Assembly: GCF_002741015.1 (NCBI RefSeq)
Contig: NZ_CP016620.1
Coordinates: 248,001 to 312,000, forward strand
Direction of reading: 5' to 3'
Length of the DNA: 64,000 nucleotides
DNA from: Microvirga ossetica
GTDB lineage: Bacteria; Pseudomonadota; Alphaproteobacteria; Rhizobiales; Beijerinckiaceae
Within the stretch, counting starts at the first letter, position 1, and every line of letters starts with the position of its first letter. Under the pieces are notes generated by a model, which was given only the letters and a program-made list of their open reading frames with translations, ran no database searches and was not told where the DNA came from. Below, piece after piece: positions 24,516 through 33,527 of the stretch. Made by a program: the position numbers and the translations under genes.

Positions 24516-24887
24516 TCAAAGCCGCCTCATCAGTCGTGCCGCCGCCATGGCGAGATGGGTGTCTAGCATCTCCTCAGCCGCATCATACTTGGCCACCCAC
24601 CGTTCATAGGTCGCCCAGCGCATCCCCTTCGGCTTAGGCGGCAGATCCCATTCGTCCGGATCCTCATCTCCGAGGAGAGTCGCTTTCACCTTCGCCTTGG
24701 TGCGCCGAGCCCGACCGATTGGGTCAAGGAACTGTGAGGCATCGGCAGCCCTGCGGCCCCAAGCATACCGGCTGGCAAAATAGGCTGCTCCGAGCGGACG
24801 ATAGAGCACCCGCACCCGCCGTCCGGTCTTTGAGCAGATAGCGTACCATTGCAGGCCGCCGAAATTCCTTGGATCCGACACCAGAGA
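24516..24887 (-). pseudogene. Conserved hypothetical, N-terminus cut by Tn3-family end
   Basis: The frame NFGGLQWYAICSKTGRRVRV then RYAWGRRAADASQFLDPIGR and LPPKPKGMRWATYERWVAKY resembles proteins common in Methylobacteriaceae with an FGGxxWxFxCPxTGR zinc-ribbon-like opening. Here the open frame runs upstream into Tn3 terminal repeat sequence at 24888, so the natural first 50 or so residues are missing. The end of the gene carries the diverged repeat at 24520-24541. Confidence 0.55.
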
Positions 24888-24925
24888 GGGGTCGGAACAA
24901 GAACTGCTTCCAAACACACGCTAAG
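24888..24925 (-). repeat. Tn3-family terminal inverted repeat (38 bp)
   Basis: A 38-bp stretch begins GGGGTCGGAACAAGAACT and ends ACGCTAAG, matching the GGGG...TAAG form and 38-bp length of Tn3-family ends. It lies just beyond the 3' end of the Tn3 transposase remnant, as in intact elements. I find no partner end in the window. Confidence 0.65.
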
Positions 24926-24964
24926 CTAGAACGAACAAAGAACCTCCATCTATGCCCAATCGGA

Positions 24965-25670
24965 TCATGCGGCTTGAGCCAAGGGCTGCGGCAGGCGCAA
25001 GGGGCGGAAGCCATCGACCAGCGAAGGCTCCTCGCCCCATGCGTAAGTGCCGGTGAGATTGATATGCTCCCAGCTCAGAGGGGACACGTGTTTGAGCACA
25101 TCAGTGGGAATGATCCGCCCCTGCCGACGGAGATGATCCACGGCGCGTCCGAGATAGACCGTGTTCCAATGAACAATGGCGCTCACGACCAGGTTCAGCC
25201 CGGATGCTCAGAAGGCCTGGCTCTCGAACGAGCGATCCCGGATTTCGCCGCGCTCATGGAAGAAGACGCCGTTTAAGCTTGTGGGCTGCCTCACCCTTGT
25301 TCAGACCCGCCTGGCAACGGCGTCGGAGTGCAGGATCGCAGTACCATTCGATCATGAACAGCGTGCGCTCAAGGCGACCGAGTTCGCGTAAGGCACGAGC
25401 TAACTGGCTGGGGTTGCGAGCGGCCGCTAGCCGCTTGAGGATTGTCGAGGGTGCGACGGTCCGCGTCTGAATCGAGGCCGCCAGATGAAGCAGGTCATCC
25501 CAGTACTCCATGATCAGACTGGTGTTGATCGGCACGCCGATATGCTCTTGGAGTGCGGGGTAGGTCTCCGGCTTCTCGAAGGTATGGAGCTTCCGGTCCT
25601 TGAGATTACGAAGGCGTGGAGCAAAGCGCCGGCCCGTCAGAGCAAAGAGACCAAACACGTGGATCATCAT
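24965..25670 (-). pseudogene. tnpA: Tn3-family transposase TnpA, 3' remnant
   Basis: The first piece (25670-25254) reads VFGLFALTGRRFAPRLRNLK and LARALRELGRLERTLFMIEW, then RCQAGLNKGEAAHKLKR. The next piece, in another frame (25186-24965), reads IVHWNTVYLGRAVDHLRRQG and HVSPLSWEHINLTGTYAW. Both are the C-terminal DDE region of Tn3 transposases. A frameshift near 25254 and loss of the N-terminal 600 or more residues make it inactive. Confidence 0.85.
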
Positions 25671-25810
25671 CGTCTGTCATGGGCTGCCAAGCGCTTGGGA
25701 ACCATGGCTAACCGTCGGCCTGGGTCGACGATAGGGGCGGGTTGCCTTTCCTGGCCCGTGCCCAAGAACCTAATCTGTCCCTGTTGCCCGAGGATGAGAG
25801 GCCGACACCG

Positions 25811-26488
25811 ATGAGTTCCACCCGTGTCTTTCTGCTGTCCCCGGCCCTGGCCCGGCTGATCGAGCGGGACAGGGCCGGCGACCGCGTCCGGCAGGGCTAC
25901 TTTCCCGAGCATCCTGACCGGAGCACTCACGTGCAGTTGACAGGCGATGCTGGCCATCTGGTCCTGGCCTCTCATTCCGCGACGGGACCGGTTGAGGACG
26001 CGGCCGAGATTTCCCTGCCACAGGCCGAAACCCTGCTCGCGCTGTCTGCCGGACAGGTCGAATATCTGAGCGTCGCCATCGATGTCGGCCCGCATGCCAC
26101 CACCATCCAGCGCTTCCTCACCCCGGGACCGCTCGATCTGATCAGCATGGCGTTCAGGGACGACAAGACGGCCCGCAAGTTCCAGCCGCCGGCCTGGTGC
26201 GGTCCCGAGGTCAGCGCAGATCCGAGCTATCGCCTCCGCACGATCGCCCTCACCGGTCGGCCGGCCGTGCCGGAGGTGGAAATCTCCAATGCCGCCCTCG
26301 CCAGCCTGCTCGACGCCCTCGATCACCGCGACCGCGAGGTCGAGCCGTCCCCAACCCGGCAGGCTCAGGCGCCGGCATCGTCCGAGGCTCCCTTCGATGC
26401 GGAGGACGAACAGGAGCTCGATGGGCTCAGTATCGAGGACAGCGTGATCCGGGACCTCGCCCGATCGTTGCAGCCGCAGAGGCGCTGA
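25811..26488 (+). CDS. CYTH-domain-like protein
   Basis: This 225-residue protein starts MSSTRVFLLSPALARLIERD. The pattern VRQGYFPEHPDRSTHVQLTG, then AEISLPQ, then FRDDKTARKFQPPAWCGPEV and DPSYR, follows the strand order and the C-terminal WxGxEVxxDPRY signature of CYTH phosphohydrolases and adenylate cyclases. But the N-terminal EIERKF and the basic barrel residues (RxR, KG) are poorly kept. It may bind a different ligand or be a non-catalytic relative. The last 60 residues are acidic and disordered. Confidence 0.5.
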   Translation: MSSTRVFLLSPALARLIERDRAGDRVRQGYFPEHPDRSTHVQLTGDAGHLVLASHSATGPVEDAAEISLPQAETLLALSAGQVEYLSVAIDVGPHATTIQRFLTPGPLDLISMAFRDDKTARKFQPPAWCGPEVSADPSYRLRTIALTGRPAVPEVEISNAALASLLDALDHRDREVEPSPTRQAQAPASSEAPFDAEDEQELDGLSIEDSVIRDLARSLQPQRR

Positions 26489-26600
26489 CCCTGTCCGGGA
26501 CACTTTGGCCCTTGATCAATCACCTGAAAAGATGGTGATGGCCAGTACAGTCAGCCCGCCATGAATGGCCGCGGGTGGATTGATCGACAGCGGACCTGCG

Positions 26601-26873
26601 ATGAGCACCATGAGCTATAACCTGATCCAGCTGGCACCAGGCGCCTACGACCTCTATCTCGACGATGCCGTCATCGCCAGCGTGGTCAGGAGCGGCCTGC
26701 GCCAGCCCTATACCTGGACGGCCGAACTACTCGAGGATCTGCCGCGAAGCCAGCGGCCGTCGCCCTTCTGGGAGATCGAGCACAGCTTTCCGTCGCTGGA
26801 GGAGCTGTGTGCCTGGCTCGGCCATCCACCGGTGAAGGCCAACAACCGCCACACCGCCTCGCAGGGCGCGTGA
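26601..26873 (+). CDS. Hypothetical protein, 90 aa
   Basis: It starts MSTMSYNLIQLAPGAYDLYL and contains SVVRSGLRQPYTWTAELLED and FPSLEELCAWLGHPP. A compact alpha/beta small protein is suggested. Related short proteins occur widely in Methylobacteriaceae, I believe, with no known role. Confidence 0.6.
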   Translation: MSTMSYNLIQLAPGAYDLYLDDAVIASVVRSGLRQPYTWTAELLEDLPRSQRPSPFWEIEHSFPSLEELCAWLGHPPVKANNRHTASQGA

Positions 26874-26880
26874 GACAGAA

Positions 26881-26922
26881 GCGCCCCGATCAAGGCGCTG
26901 TCTGAAACCTCGACCGGGGCGC
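26881..26922 (+). terminator. Hairpin after hypothetical gene
   Basis: GCGCCCCG (26881-26888) pairs with CGGGGCGC (26915-26922) around a 26-base loop, starting 7 bp after the stop codon. There is no U-tract. Confidence 0.35.
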
Positions 26923-27148
26923 TGGTGTGCCAAGGGAATGACGCACACCTGAGATGTAGGCCATCCTGAGCGCTCGGCAATGCTGCTTTCGATGACCACC
27001 GATCAGGCGCAGCAAGGCCCGCCGTGTGACCTGCCAGCTACAGACATCAGCGCAGAAATCGGACACATCACGCAGGCGAAGCGACATGATGTGATTGCCG
27101 CTTCCGCCCATTTTCCAGAACTCGCCGAATTCATCGAAGGTCTTCATC

Positions 27149-27280
27149 ATGCCGCCGACAGAGGTCGCAGCACCTGTCTTTGCCCCGACGCCTGCCCCGA
27201 CATTCACGCAGGCCGCCGTCCGGTTTGTCGTCGCCTTTGCCGCCCTGATTGGCCTGAGCCTGCTGCTGGCCAGGCTCTGA
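27149..27280 (+). CDS. Small membrane protein, 43 aa
   Basis: The frame starts MPPTEVAAPVFAPTPAPTFT and continues QAAVRFVVAFAALIGLSLLL: a Pro/Ala-rich head and one membrane helix. AAGG lies 9 bp upstream. A terminator follows at 27394. No family is recognised. Confidence 0.45.
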   Translation: MPPTEVAAPVFAPTPAPTFTQAAVRFVVAFAALIGLSLLLARL

Positions 27281-27393
27281 GGGCGTATCTTTCAGGCGCC
27301 TGTGCCCGTTGCGATACAGCCAATGCGATTGATTTCAGGCATTCTGTCCCGGTCCTTGAAGGAACGGCTGGGGGGCCGATTCTCCCTGGAAGG

Positions 27394-27424
27394 GAAGCGC
27401 CTCTGCGATTGCACGAGGCGCTTC
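27394..27424 (+). terminator. Rho-independent terminator
   Basis: GAAGCGCCTC (27394-27403) pairs perfectly with GAGGCGCTTC (27415-27424), followed by TCTTT. It lies 113 bp after the small membrane gene. Confidence 0.65.
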
Positions 27425-27577
27425 TCTTTGCCGGTACGGGCAAGGCCTCATCATCGAGTCCGAGTCGGTGAAAAGGTTACCGCAGATGACGGTTCGCGCC
27501 GCCAGGCGAGCCTTCCCTGTCATTTACCGGCCCAGCCCCCATATCAGAGTCGTTTCCAGTCCAAAGTCATTGTTCAG

Positions 27578-28267
27578 ATGAAGCGTCAGCAAACCTCCTT
27601 TTCGGTCGAGATCAAGAAATCCCGCACGCAAGGCCAGCGTCCCCACCTTCCGCCACGGCCCCTGTTCGAGGTTGTGCCTCCTGCGGCTGAGGCTCGCCCG
27701 ATCCTCCAGACTGAAGCCATGCCAAAAGTCGCCGAACCGATCTCGGCGCCTCGCATTCTGCCGAGCATTGTCGCGCCGATGTGGAGTCAATCGGAGCCCG
27801 CTGAGCCCGCCCGCCGCAAGCGCTCATCAGGGGAGTCCAAGCGCGGACAGATGGAGTTCGAATTGAGAATTGTCTCTGAAGACGAGAAGGACGCACATGC
27901 GGACGCGCCTGTGCATGCTGAGGTCGACTTGCCGACTTCCACCGCTGCCGCTGTTGAAAAGGGCGCAACGTCGAGTCATGACGTCCAGCCTGCCTCGGGT
28001 GAGAGTACGAAATCCAACGCACGGGCAGTCAGGAAGAAGATGCCCACACCTGTCGAACCGGCGCAAGCGCTCGAGCCAGCGCCAGAAGTAGAACCAACAT
28101 GGCATGCGGAGATGATCGAACCGTCAACTACAGTCCTGTCGAGGTCTAACGAGCGTAGGTTGACCAAGCGTCTGGATGCCGCTGTTCACCTGCCGCGCAG
28201 CGAGCGCTGGAAGCGACGCCTCCATCCCGCATCCTGGCAAGGTCATCAGCGCTCAAAGCCGGTTTGA
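27578..28267 (+). CDS. Hypothetical protein, Pro/Ala/Glu-rich
   Basis: This 229-residue protein starts MKRQQTSFSVEIKKSRTQGQ, a basic segment followed by LPPRPLFEVVPPAAE. The middle is low in complexity with many Pro, Ala and Glu (VEPAQALEPAPEVEPTW), and the end is basic (RLTKRLDAAVHLPRSERWKR). The SVEIKKSR opening looks like a conserved module and could bind DNA or RNA. Largely disordered; function unknown. The ATG is chosen because the sequence before it has terminator character. Confidence 0.5.
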   Translation: MKRQQTSFSVEIKKSRTQGQRPHLPPRPLFEVVPPAAEARPILQTEAMPKVAEPISAPRILPSIVAPMWSQSEPAEPARRKRSSGESKRGQMEFELRIVSEDEKDAHADAPVHAEVDLPTSTAAAVEKGATSSHDVQPASGESTKSNARAVRKKMPTPVEPAQALEPAPEVEPTWHAEMIEPSTTVLSRSNERRLTKRLDAAVHLPRSERWKRRLHPASWQGHQRSKPV

Positions 28268-28288
28268 ACTGGCTGCCCTTTCGACCGC

Positions 28289-28495
28289 ATGGCAGCTGCC
28301 TCGTTCTGTGCCGTGCCAGAAGACCGTCCGGTTCCCGGGTTTCTTGTTCGTGGCGAGTGGAGATTCGAGCGGGCGTTGCGTCCGTCGGACCTCAGCCCTG
28401 CGGGCTTTGAGGAGCGGGGCGCCCAGGCTGGGGTGCGGTTCAACGGGTTCTACCTGTTCCAGATCACCGACGCACGCCTTGCGCTGGCGGCCTAG
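28289..28495 (+). CDS. Hypothetical protein, 68 aa
   Basis: The frame has FLVRGEWRFERALRPSDLSP, AGFEERGAQAGVRFNGFYLF and a short Ala-rich end. The RGEWRF and NGFYLF words look like a conserved fold core. It starts 21 bp after the previous gene with only a weak ribosome binding site. Confidence 0.4.
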   Translation: MAAASFCAVPEDRPVPGFLVRGEWRFERALRPSDLSPAGFEERGAQAGVRFNGFYLFQITDARLALAA

Positions 28496-28962
28496 CCCGA
28501 GCTTCAGCATCTGCTTGAGCGACGGGGCTCACACGGCGAGGGCCCATGGGTTTGATGATCGGCAGATCGACTACAACCATTCGACGGCGTCAGCCGTCGG
28601 GCCAAAGCGGCAGGGGTCACGCCGTGAGGATATGCACGCACCGAGCGACAGACACTTGTTCAACGCCTTCGCAAGAGTGAACCTTCGGCGACAACAAGAC
28701 AGCACCCGCGCAGAAAAGATTCTGAGCTGGTCCGAGTTCAGATGGGGATCGGATGCTCGTGACGGGATGAGCGTCAAGCGACCCATCGCCAAGCCATGTT
28801 CTCAACGCAGCCCTTTCATGAGGCATGCTGCATTGCAAAAAGGTGCGATGCCGCCGATATCAGCTGAGGCTGATTTCATGCGGCACCGCCTTCTTCCTCC
28901 CGGCGCTGCCGTATCGGCCGTTCCCTCTGGAAGGTTTCGATTTTTGTCGGACCTTAACTTTC

Positions 28963-28990
28963 GCCGGGCTTCGCGCCCGGCTTTTTCTTA
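28963..28990 (+). terminator. Strong rho-independent terminator
   Basis: GCCGGGC (28963-28969) and GCCCGGC (28975-28981) form a 7-bp GC stem with a 5-base loop, followed at once by TTTTTCTT. Confidence 0.75.
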
Positions 28991-29196
28991 TGGGGTCCAT
29001 CGCGGCCGGTGAGGCTTCTTATCGAAAGGGTCGGCGGCAGGAATTTCGACTTTAGTCAGGGGCCCGATCGGGAAGCGACCGGCGTCGCCTCGGACGCGTT
29101 AATCGATGGCATGTCAAAGGGGTGACCGGACGACGGAGCCAGCCTGCCGGTGACGAAGCGCGATGGTGGTCAGTTGACACCATTGCGATCGGTCGC

Positions 29197-29221
29197 GGAA
29201 CCATGACGGTGTCCCTGGGTT
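29197..29221 (+). promoter_or_regulatory. Possible EcfG-type promoter
   Basis: GGAAC at 29197-29201 and GTT at 29219-29221 are separated by 17 bp, fitting the alphaproteobacterial general-stress consensus (GGAAC-N16/17-GTT). It lies 68 bp before the small membrane gene at 29289. Confidence 0.35.
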
Positions 29222-29288
29222 AACGGCTGGGCCGTACTCCCCGCTAGAACCCTATTGCATCTCACCACATTGATTGAATTTCACCCGC

Positions 29289-29396
29289 ATGAAGCGTCTT
29301 GTCTCCGTCCAGCAGCAGGCCATCGATCTTTGGCTGACGGCCGCCGCAGCGTCCGCTGCGATTGCTGTCATCGCTATCTGCACGCAGCTGCCGTAG
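29289..29396 (+). CDS. Small membrane protein, 35 aa
   Basis: The frame reads MKRLVSVQQQAIDLWLTAAA then ASAAIAVIAICTQLP and stop. It has one membrane helix and a C-terminal CxQLP. The frame at 42303 ends in the same CxQLP after a similar helix, suggesting a small family. Confidence 0.4.
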   Translation: MKRLVSVQQQAIDLWLTAAAASAAIAVIAICTQLP

Positions 29397-29502
29397 GACG
29401 ACCGCTTTAGGTTTCCATCAAGCTGTTGATAGCCCGCATCGGCATGGAACTCACCCAGGCCCTCATGGTGTTGCTCTGGTCCATGGATCGGATGTCAGAG
29501 TC

Positions 29503-29760
29503 ATGCCTGAGATCAGCGAGCCCTCACCGCGGACCCGAACGACCCTGCTCAAGCTGCGAGCACGACAGTGCCGCTTCATCGTCTCCGACGAGCGATCCGA
29601 GGCGATCTTCTGCGGCGGCGAGACACAAGAGGGATCGAGCTGGTGCCCTTTGCATTGTCGCCTGGTTTACGCCAAGGCGCTCGCGGGTGGACCAAGGGAG
29701 CCGCCTCGGAGCGTGGCCTGGAAATCGACACATCCTGACACAAGAGCCGAGGGCGGGTGA
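29503..29760 (+). CDS. GcrA-like Cys-rich protein
   Basis: This 85-residue protein starts MPEISEPSPRTRTTLLKLRA. The core QCRFIVSDERSEAIFCGGET then SSWCPLHCRLVYAKA has the Cys/His spacing (C-xxx-FCG-xxx-WCPxHCRxxY) seen at the C-terminus of GcrA-family cell-cycle regulators and related zinc proteins. It lacks GcrA's N-terminal helix-turn-helix, so it is not GcrA itself. Probable zinc binding; role unknown. Confidence 0.55.
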   Translation: MPEISEPSPRTRTTLLKLRARQCRFIVSDERSEAIFCGGETQEGSSWCPLHCRLVYAKALAGGPREPPRSVAWKSTHPDTRAEGG

Positions 29761-29894
29761 TACCTCGTTTCTTATCCTGTTGGCGTAGCGCGCCGGCTCT
29801 GGCGGATGCTCGCCCTTGCCCCTGAGGAACCTCCGCTCATCTTTGAGCATAGAAGCTTAGCGGTCGAGAAGAGCCAAGCGAGACAGGAGAGGAA

Positions 29895-31160
29895 ATGCCG
29901 ATGTCCCAGATCCCTGCCTCTGCCCCGCTCGCACGCCGTACCATGGCCTATGTTTTGGCCGGAGGCCGCGGCAGCCGCCTCCTCGAGCTGACTGACAAGC
30001 GGGTCAAGCCCGCGGTGTACTTCGGCGCGAAATCGCGCATCATCGACTTTGCCCTCTCGAACGCCCTCAATTCCGGCATCCGTCACATCGCCGTGGCCAC
30101 CCAGTACAAGGCCCACAGCCTCATCCGGCACCTGCAGGCCGGCTGGAACTTCTTTCGGCACGAACGCAACGAGAGCTTCGACATTCTGCCGGCGAGCCAG
30201 CGCGTCTCCGAGACGATGTGGTACGAGGGCACGGCCGATGCGGTCTACCAAAACATCGACATCATCGAGAGCTATCACCCCGAGTTCATCGTGATCCTCG
30301 CGGGTGATCATATCTATAAGATGGACTACGAGGTCATGCTTCAGCATCATGTAAGCCAAGGCGCTGACGTGACGGTCGGCTGCATCGAGGTGCCGCGAGC
30401 CGAGGCCAGTGCGTTTGGCGTGATGGCGGTGGACGAGCAGGACCGTATCGTCTCATTCCTGGAGAAGCCTGCAGACCCGCCCGGCATGCCGGACAACCCG
30501 GAGATGGCGCTGGCCAGCATGGGGATCTATGTCTTCTCGACCCGAGTCCTCGCCGACCAGCTCCGGCGGGACGCTTCCGCGGAGGGTTCTAGCCGGGATT
30601 TTGGCAAGGACATCATCCCATACTTGGTCACGCATGGAAAAGCGATAGCACACCGCTTCACGACCTCCTGCGTCCGATCCTCGGGCGAGGCGGAGGCTTA
30701 TTGGCGGGATGTCGGCACGCTCGATGCCTATTGGGCCGCCAACATCGACCTGACCCAGGCCCAATCGGGTCTGGATCTTTACGATGACGAGTGGCCGATC
30801 TGGACCAATGCCGAGATCACTCCGCCGGCGAAGGTGACCCATGACGACCAAAGAGCGGAGGTAACGGACACTCTCCTGTCTGGTGGCTGCATCGTATCAG
30901 GGGCCGTCTTGCGGCACTCAATCCTGTTCACGCGCACACGGGTTTGCAGCGGCGCCCATCTGGAGCAGGCGGTTGTGTTGCCCGGCGTCGAGATCGGCCG
31001 ATCGGCCCGGCTGACGAAAGTCATTGTCGATCGCGGCGTGTGGATCCCGGAGGGTCTGGTGGTTGGAGAGGATCCGGATTTTGACGCGCGGCGTTTCCGG
31101 CGCACCGACAGCGGCATCTGCCTGATCACGCAGCCGATGGTTGACCGGGTTGAAGCATGA
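29895..31160 (+). CDS. glgC: Glucose-1-phosphate adenylyltransferase
   Basis: This 421-residue protein makes ADP-glucose from ATP and glucose 1-phosphate, the committed step of bacterial glycogen synthesis. The N-terminal pyrophosphorylase motif is [20 protein letters not shown]. The catalytic Asp region is [12 protein letters not shown], the sugar-phosphate loop is SFLEKP, and a C-terminal left-handed beta helix has the repeats seen at [20 protein letters not shown]. Length is normal. ATG at 29895 or 29901 are both possible. Other glycogen genes are not adjacent. Confidence 0.95.
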   Translation: MPMSQIPASAPLARRTMAYVLAGGRGSRLLELTDKRVKPAVYFGAKSRIIDFALSNALNSGIRHIAVATQYKAHSLIRHLQAGWNFFRHERNESFDILPASQRVSETMWYEGTADAVYQNIDIIESYHPEFIVILAGDHIYKMDYEVMLQHHVSQGADVTVGCIEVPRAEASAFGVMAVDEQDRIVSFLEKPADPPGMPDNPEMALASMGIYVFSTRVLADQLRRDASAEGSSRDFGKDIIPYLVTHGKAIAHRFTTSCVRSSGEAEAYWRDVGTLDAYWAANIDLTQAQSGLDLYDDEWPIWTNAEITPPAKVTHDDQRAEVTDTLLSGGCIVSGAVLRHSILFTRTRVCSGAHLEQAVVLPGVEIGRSARLTKVIVDRGVWIPEGLVVGEDPDFDARRFRRTDSGICLITQPMVDRVEA

Positions 31161-31442
31161 CCCTCGGCGGACTGTCCGGTCCCATTACTGTTCGGCTGAG
31201 AGGCTTGTTCGAGCGACAGAGTGACAAGCTCCATCGCTGTGGCTCGGGCTCACCAATTCGACAATATCTCCAACGATGCCTTAAGCGCTGGCGTGATTGG
31301 TCATGTCAGCATTGCTTATCCCATTCTGTCACAGGATGGGTGCGATATGGATCGAGGCGCTGCTTCAACCGAAGTCGCCGTGATCGCCTACGTTTCCTTA
31401 CGTGAGATACCCCCTGCATCTAAAACCTCCGACTTGGTGAGC

Positions 31443-32480
31443 ATGCGACCGAAGCTTCCGATTACCCGCCTTCTGAAAGCTCAGCGCCGGTGGGCGAAGA
31501 AGACCCTTCGCACGGTGACCGCGACCTCGCGCAAGCTCATCGTCAAGCCGCGCAAGACCAAACCTAAGAAGAGTAGGCTCGTCGAGATTGTCTCCTTCGG
31601 GTCCAACCCGGGCAATCTCCGAATGCTGATCTACGTTCCACCGCTGCTACCCGCCAGAGCGCCTCTGGTTGTCGTGCTGCATGGCTGCCTACAGACGGCG
31701 CGCGACTACGACGAGGGCAGCGGCTGGTCGTTGCTGGCCCAGCGGCACGGCTTTCTCCTTCTCTATGCCGAGCAGTCCCGCACCAACAACCCAAACCGTT
31801 GTTTCAACTGGTTCCAGTCCCACGATGCCCGACGGGGCTCGGGCGAGGCGTTGTCGATCCGCCAGATGATCACCCGCATGCGACGGAGCCACAGCATCGA
31901 CCCTGGTCGGATCTTTATCACCGGGCTCTCGGCGGGCGGCGCCATGGCCTCGGTGATGCTGGCCACCTATCCCGAGGTCTTTGCCGGGGGCGGGATCATC
32001 GCCGGTCTGCCCTACGGTGCCGCGTCCAGTCTGCGCCAGGTCGTGACTGCCATGAAGAAGCCGCAGGCGCGCACCGCCCAGCAATGGGGTGATCTTGTCC
32101 GCTCGGCGTCATCTCACACAGGCCCGCGGCCGACGGTGTCGATCTGGCATGGCACGGCGGATCGGACCGTTGCAGCCGCCAATGCAGCCGCTTTGCTCAG
32201 CCAATGGACAAACGTGCATGGCGTCGACGAGGACGTCTTTAGGCAAGCGTCACTGGCAGGCCACCGCCACCGGACTTGGTCGAACCGAAAGGGGGAGGCG
32301 GTTGTCGAGCTGTGCCTCATCGAGGGCATGGGTCATGGCACGCCGGTGCGCCGGACAAAGGCGCAGGCCAGCGCGCGAGGCGCCGAGCACTTCATGCTGG
32401 ATGTGGGCCTGTCGTCCCCGCTTCATCTGGCGAAATCGTGGGGCCTTGTTCACCGCAAGCGAGGCAGAGGCAGGATGTGA
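31443..32480 (+). CDS. PHB depolymerase-like esterase
   Basis: This 345-residue alpha/beta hydrolase of the LpqC/PHB-depolymerase family has the oxyanion-region VVVLHGCLQTARDYDEGSGW, the nucleophile Ser in FITGLSAGGAM, a likely Asp in WHGTADRTV and the His in GMGHGTPV. A basic N-terminus (residues 1-45, KKTLRTVTATSRKL) precedes the catalytic domain and there is no clear signal peptide. Substrate may be polyhydroxyalkanoate or aromatic esters. The start was set at MRPKLP; longer starts are possible. Confidence 0.85.
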   Translation: MRPKLPITRLLKAQRRWAKKTLRTVTATSRKLIVKPRKTKPKKSRLVEIVSFGSNPGNLRMLIYVPPLLPARAPLVVVLHGCLQTARDYDEGSGWSLLAQRHGFLLLYAEQSRTNNPNRCFNWFQSHDARRGSGEALSIRQMITRMRRSHSIDPGRIFITGLSAGGAMASVMLATYPEVFAGGGIIAGLPYGAASSLRQVVTAMKKPQARTAQQWGDLVRSASSHTGPRPTVSIWHGTADRTVAAANAAALLSQWTNVHGVDEDVFRQASLAGHRHRTWSNRKGEAVVELCLIEGMGHGTPVRRTKAQASARGAEHFMLDVGLSSPLHLAKSWGLVHRKRGRGRM

Positions 32481-32601
32481 ACGGCACGTCGCTTCTGCGC
32501 AGAAGCGCATCCGGCGCCAAGGACAATCGAGAATGGGATGGCCTCGCAGGCGATATCGTCTGCCCTACGTGTAATCTTGGATGAAATGTGGAGGGCATGT
32601 G

Positions 32602-32814
32602 ATGTCGGATCATGTCTACAAGATCGTCGAACTTGTTGGCTCCTCTGAAACCAGTATCGAGGATGCCATCCAGACGGCGATCAAGCGTGCCGGCCAGGCG
32701 TTGAGAAATCTGCAATGGTTTGAGGTCGTGCAAACCCGCGGGCATATCGAGAACGGGGAGGTCCGATATTATCAGGTCGTGCTCAAGGCGGGATTTACCC
32801 TCGAGGACGCGTGA
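32602..32814 (+). CDS. Dodecin
   Basis: This 70-residue protein starts [20 protein letters not shown] and continues [20 protein letters not shown] and [18 protein letters not shown], the full dodecin pattern with the flavin-stacking Trp in NLQWFEV. Dodecins form a 12-subunit hollow sphere that stores FMN, riboflavin or CoA. It follows the esterase by about 120 bp. Confidence 0.92.
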   Translation: MSDHVYKIVELVGSSETSIEDAIQTAIKRAGQALRNLQWFEVVQTRGHIENGEVRYYQVVLKAGFTLEDA

Positions 32815-32935
32815 TCTTTAGGCCCTCGGGCCGGCTTTTCCTCAACGTGCTGGGGAATTGGCCTATGCCGTTAGGCAGTGTGCGGCGGCGCTGAGGGCAT
32901 CGGCGGCCGCCTATCCGATCAGGCTCGCTAGCGGT

Positions 32936-33304
32936 TCATGCGGCTTCGACAACCCACGAGGCTGACTGCCGCCCTTCGACTACGGACGCAATCTCCGGCC
33001 GGTTCTCTGCGAGCCATTGCTGGGCATCAGATGAGTTGACGACACAGGTGAGGGCATCCCAGGTGGGATCTTCCAGCGACTCGTCCCTGAGACGGGTGGC
33101 GGCATACGCGACCAGTTGGTGCAGCCCCTCGTAGCCCGGCCGCGTCTCAAGGGCATCGGCAATCCAGACGCTGGACCAATCCTGCGCGGCAAGGTGCAGA
33201 ACGCTCTGCGGATCGGCCTCGCGAAACCATGGCGTCGCATCAAACTCAAGTGCAAGGGCATTGTCGGCCGTATGGCAGGCAGCGCGGATCATCACTTGCC
33301 TCAT
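32936..33304 (-). CDS. Hypothetical protein, 122 aa
   Basis: It starts MRQVMIRAACHTADNALALE, then WFREADPQSVLHLAAQDWSS, VWIADALETRPGYEGLHQLV and YAATRLRDESLEDPTWDALT. A small helical protein with many acidic and Trp residues. No family is recognised. The inner Met at residue 5 could be the start. Confidence 0.55.
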   Translation of the reverse strand: MRQVMIRAACHTADNALALEFDATPWFREADPQSVLHLAAQDWSSVWIADALETRPGYEGLHQLVAYAATRLRDESLEDPTWDALTCVVNSSDAQQWLAENRPEIASVVEGRQSASWVVEAA

Positions 33305-33527
33305 GGGTTCGCAGTCTCGAAGGCCACCTTACCCTATCATGTGATGGCGGCTGGCCAACAGTGCCAAGAACCCCATCCCTTAACTGTATGCTAACCGTGT
33401 TTTGCGGAATGGGCTTGATGTGGGTTGTATCCTCTCGGAGGGCAGGAACTGGCAGTGCTGCACCCGACTTCCTTTGACAGGCCGGATGCGACGATGACCG
33501 GCGTTCTACTCCAATCGAGGTGCTGCC

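Larger units (their letters stand above)
28496..29288. other. Gene-poor stretch ending in a terminator and a possible promoter
   Basis: Long open frames here (for example 28571-28838 minus) show no recognisable protein features. The stretch holds a strong plus-strand terminator at 28963-28990 without an obvious gene to end. It also has an EcfG-type promoter match at 29197-29221. Confidence 0.4.

Noticed and set aside
31221..31442. N-terminal extension of the PHB-depolymerase-like gene
   Set aside because: The first 74 codons have no conserved pattern, no ribosome binding site and unusual composition, so a later start was chosen.
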